Shown here piece by piece: positions 61,227 to 64,000 of a stretch of 64,000 bases of DNA (position 1 is the first letter of the stretch; every line of letters starts with the position of its first letter). Origin of the DNA: Acidobacteriaceae bacterium KBS 89 (GTDB lineage: Bacteria; Acidobacteriota; Terriglobia; Terriglobales; Acidobacteriaceae). Location: NCBI GenBank assembly GCA_000381605.1, contig KB906756.1, positions 806,001-870,000 of the forward strand, written 5' to 3'. The notes beneath the pieces were generated by a model, which saw nothing but the letters and a program-made list of their open reading frames with translations, searched no databases and had not been told where the DNA came from. A program made the translations under genes and the position numbers.

Positions 61227-63803
61227 ATGAACCGGACTCGAATCCCATTCAGGATCCTGGCTCTTTCCGCCGTTTTGATTGCATGCAGTCGAACCTCGGT
61301 GATCGCCCAGAGCGGCGTTTCCAGCGCTCTCTCCGGCATCGTGACAGATGCTACGGGAGCGACCGTACCTGGAGCAACTGTGACTGCTACCTCCATCAGC
61401 ACTAAGACCCAACAGAGTGCGACCACCGGCGCCGATGGCGCCTTCCTCTTTTCACAGCTGAGTGCGGGAATCTACCGCATTGCGGCGCAGGCCCCCGGCT
61501 TTGCCTCCACGGCGCAGGATGTGACCTATTCGGGAGAGCCGATTCGATTGGACTTCACGCTGGCGACGGAGGCGGTGCAAACGCAGGTAACGGTGAATGC
61601 CCACGAACTCTATCCTACAGAACCGGCACACGTCGATATCACTCCAGAGCAGATCGAACGCATTCCGAGCCAGAGCGTAAGCTCGCCTCTGAGTTCCCTG
61701 ATCACCCTGACGACACCGGGTGTTTCTGCAGACTCCAATGGTTCGTTTCATCCTTTAGGCGACCATGCGGAAGCCTCATTCGTAATTGACGGTCAACCGA
61801 TCACAGACCAGCAGAGCCGAACCTTCTCGACGCAGATCTCTTTGAATGCGCTGCGGTCGATAGAAGTCCGCGAGGGCTCCCCGCAGGCCGATGTAGGCGA
61901 TAAAACGAGCATGGTCATCGTTGCCGAGACACGCTCCGGACTCGATCAAAGGCGACCATCAGGGGTTGTTTCGTTCTCTCGCAGTTCCTTTGCGACCACC
62001 CAAGTAAGCGGCAATGTGGGGTTCGGAACGGCGAAGTTCGGTAGTTTTACCGCTGTCGATGGAATCAACAGCGGCCGGTTCCTTGACGCACCGGAACCGG
62101 CTGCTCTTCACGCGAACGGAAACGCTCAGAATCTCATTGAGCGACTGGATTTCAAGATCACACCCCAGACGTCCCTGCAGTTGAATACCAGCCTGAGCCG
62201 ATCCTGGTTCCAGACTCCCAATACTCTGGATCAACAAGCTCTGGGGCAGAACCAGCGCCAAACGGTCGACACCTTCAATGTTGCGCCTTCCATTGTTCAT
62301 ACTCTCAACAGCGTGGCCCTTAGCCAAACGAACCTCTGGGTGCGACAGGACAAGATCCGTTATCGGCCATCCGAAGATCTCTTCGCAGACACACCAGCAA
62401 CACTGGCGCAGGCTCGCCGCCTGACGAACGCCGGAATACGCTCCGAGTTTACCTACGCACGCGGGCGGCATACCGCCATGATTGGAGCGGATTGGAGACA
62501 TACGTTTCTCTCCGAGCAGTTCACAACGGGGCTGACCGATCCTGCATACAACAGTCCATGCCTGGGTCCAGACGGTTCGCCATCGCCCAATACCGCCTAC
62601 ATCGATCCATCGCAGTGCGCGCCGGCGGGACTCACGGTAGATCCCGGCTTTCTGCCGGGCCTGTTGGCAATCGACCTCACCCGCAACGGGCAGCTTTTCA
62701 ACTTCAAGGGCTACACCGACATCAAACAGGAGGCGGTCTTCGGGCAGGACAGCATCCGATTGAGAAACGTCACGTTCAACCTCGGGCTGCGCTTCGATAA
62801 CTACAACGGACTGACGAGTAGTTCTGAATTTCAGCCGCGCGTCGGCGCGGCCTATACCGCCTCTCGCCTCCACACGGTCTTTCATCTCGCTTATTCGCGG
62901 GTCTTTCTGACGCCCTACAACGAGAATCTGATCGTGGCTAGTTCGAGCAGCCCCGGATCAACGGCTGGAGCATTAGGCGCTGTCGACTCGGCGATCCTCA
63001 AGACGGGCAGGCGCAACCAGTTCAATGTCGGCTTCGAGACCCAAGTGTTGAAGCTGCTCTCATTGAGTGGGGAGTATCTGTGGAAGTTTACCTACGGGGC
63101 TTACGACTTCGATGTGCTGCTCAACAGTCCACTGACGTTTCCCACGCAGTTCAGAAAATCGAAGATCGATGGTGCGCTATTCCGCGCCACGATTGCCCCG
63201 ACGCATGGTTTCACTGGCTACCTGACCGTGAGTCATGTTCGTTCCCGGCTCTTCGGGCCAGAGACTGGAGGCGTGAGTTTTAGCCCACCGTACAGCAATG
63301 TCGCGCGCCCCGACCACGACGAGGGGCTAGCGATGAACTTGTATACGCGGTATCAGATTGGATCTCGCGGGCCTTGGGTTGGGGTCTCTTATCGCTACGA
63401 TGGCGGGCTGGTTGCGGTTGCTGTGCCTGATTATGCAACGGCGCTACGCCTTACCGGCGACGAACAAGGTCAGATGGGGCTCTACTGCGGTGCAACCTTT
63501 GCTAATGCATCTAATCCGATACGGTCCTGTGGCGCTCACCTTGGAGCTACGCGCATTCGTATTCCACCGGCGGGCACGGAGAACGACGACAGAAATCCTC
63601 CGCGCATCGCAGTGAGAAACGTCGTCGATCTCTCCATCGGTCAGGACGATCTCTTTCGCCATGAAAAACAGATCCTTGGCGTACGCCTCGACGTAGTGAA
63701 TCTGGCCAACGTGAATGGCCTCTACAACTTCCTCTCCACATTTTCGGGAACCCACTTCATAAGTCCACGGAGCATCACAGCTCAGATTCGCTACACGTTC
63801 TGA
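61227..63803 (+). CDS. TonB-dependent receptor with carboxypeptidase-regulatory-like domain
   Basis: 858 residues. Signal peptide (ILALSAVLIACSRTSVIAQ), then a carboxypeptidase-regulatory-like Ig domain (~35-115: LSGIVTDATGATVPGATVTA), a plug (~120-230: HAEASFVIDGQPITDQQSR) and a beta barrel ending ITAQIRYTF with terminal aromatic Phe. Typical of acidobacterial outer-membrane receptors, shorter than the ~1000-1200-residue sugar-type members. With the divergent DtxR-type repressor and its operator, uptake of a metal chelate (iron or manganese) is the most likely role. Confidence 0.9.
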   Translation: MNRTRIPFRILALSAVLIACSRTSVIAQSGVSSALSGIVTDATGATVPGATVTATSISTKTQQSATTGADGAFLFSQLSAGIYRIAAQAPGFASTAQDVTYSGEPIRLDFTLATEAVQTQVTVNAHELYPTEPAHVDITPEQIERIPSQSVSSPLSSLITLTTPGVSADSNGSFHPLGDHAEASFVIDGQPITDQQSRTFSTQISLNALRSIEVREGSPQADVGDKTSMVIVAETRSGLDQRRPSGVVSFSRSSFATTQVSGNVGFGTAKFGSFTAVDGINSGRFLDAPEPAALHANGNAQNLIERLDFKITPQTSLQLNTSLSRSWFQTPNTLDQQALGQNQRQTVDTFNVAPSIVHTLNSVALSQTNLWVRQDKIRYRPSEDLFADTPATLAQARRLTNAGIRSEFTYARGRHTAMIGADWRHTFLSEQFTTGLTDPAYNSPCLGPDGSPSPNTAYIDPSQCAPAGLTVDPGFLPGLLAIDLTRNGQLFNFKGYTDIKQEAVFGQDSIRLRNVTFNLGLRFDNYNGLTSSSEFQPRVGAAYTASRLHTVFHLAYSRVFLTPYNENLIVASSSSPGSTAGALGAVDSAILKTGRRNQFNVGFETQVLKLLSLSGEYLWKFTYGAYDFDVLLNSPLTFPTQFRKSKIDGALFRATIAPTHGFTGYLTVSHVRSRLFGPETGGVSFSPPYSNVARPDHDEGLAMNLYTRYQIGSRGPWVGVSYRYDGGLVAVAVPDYATALRLTGDEQGQMGLYCGATFANASNPIRSCGAHLGATRIRIPPAGTENDDRNPPRIAVRNVVDLSIGQDDLFRHEKQILGVRLDVVNLANVNGLYNFLSTFSGTHFISPRSITAQIRYTF

Positions 63804-64000
63804 GGTTTTTTCGATTGCCCGAAGCCTTGGGAGGTTCCAGAGAATTAGTGTGGACGCCAGCAACCGCCATGATAATATGTGACGTCATTCACCCGACAAC
63901 TCAAATACGTGTCAAAATTCTCCGCACTATAGTTCTTGGCTAGCACACCTGTAGCACTTGGAAAGTCACCTTGGCCCAACGTTCTGTCGTTCGCCACCGA

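Overview
The window looks like chromosomal DNA of a soil Acidobacteriota (Terriglobales: Granulicella, Terriglobus, Edaphobacter type). The reasons are the tmRNA tag ADNNLALAA, the many secreted beta-propeller, MBG-domain and DUF3857/transglutaminase proteins, a carboxypeptidase-regulatory-domain TonB receptor, an ADOP-type permease fragment and CadC-like winged-helix/STAND regulators. This assignment is inference from family knowledge; no 16S or marker phylogeny is available here.

Layout. (1) 1-5.4 kb is ordinary chromosome: the 3' part of glmU, an HD-GYP response regulator, a pterin dehydratase, a PCYCGC-type secreted protein, a rhamnogalacturonan-acetylesterase-like SGNH hydrolase, a short EamA protein and ssrA (tmRNA). 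(2) 5.4-47.7 kb looks like a genomic island inserted in the 3' end of ssrA. A tyrosine recombinase starts just downstream of the tmRNA, and a 27-nt near copy (25/27) of the tmRNA 3' end lies at 47683-47709 in the same orientation. The left end carries integrase, a winged-helix/CHC2/TOPRIM initiator-primase and a serine recombinase. Next come single small hypothetical secreted or membrane genes separated by a family of structured palindromic repeats, an MBG/NHL lipoprotein, a 2943-residue sedolisin-type secreted giant and a foreign-looking PhoD gene. The right half is a gene graveyard: broken SDR, AraC, Zn-alcohol dehydrogenase, PD40 propeller, metalloprotease-like and helicase genes and a VirB2/TrbC-like stub, mixed with intact genes (DUF3857/transglutaminase, cNMP-sensor histidine kinase, baseplate-like protein). 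(3) 47.7-64 kb is chromosome again: an alpha/beta hydrolase, an HME-RND metal efflux operon, DUF302 and DUF4242 proteins, a large winged-helix/NB-ARC/TPR regulator, a secreted protein, a methyltransferase, and a DtxR/MntR repressor divergent from a TonB-dependent receptor with palindromic operators between them.

The most interesting signals are the ssrA-bounded island and about a dozen copies of a palindromic repeat whose stem covaries between copies. Every copy seen lies inside the island (11.2-45.9 kb). A second 36-nt repeat with GATC ends occurs three times, twice directly next to the first repeat. No CRISPR array, rRNA or ordinary tRNA was found.
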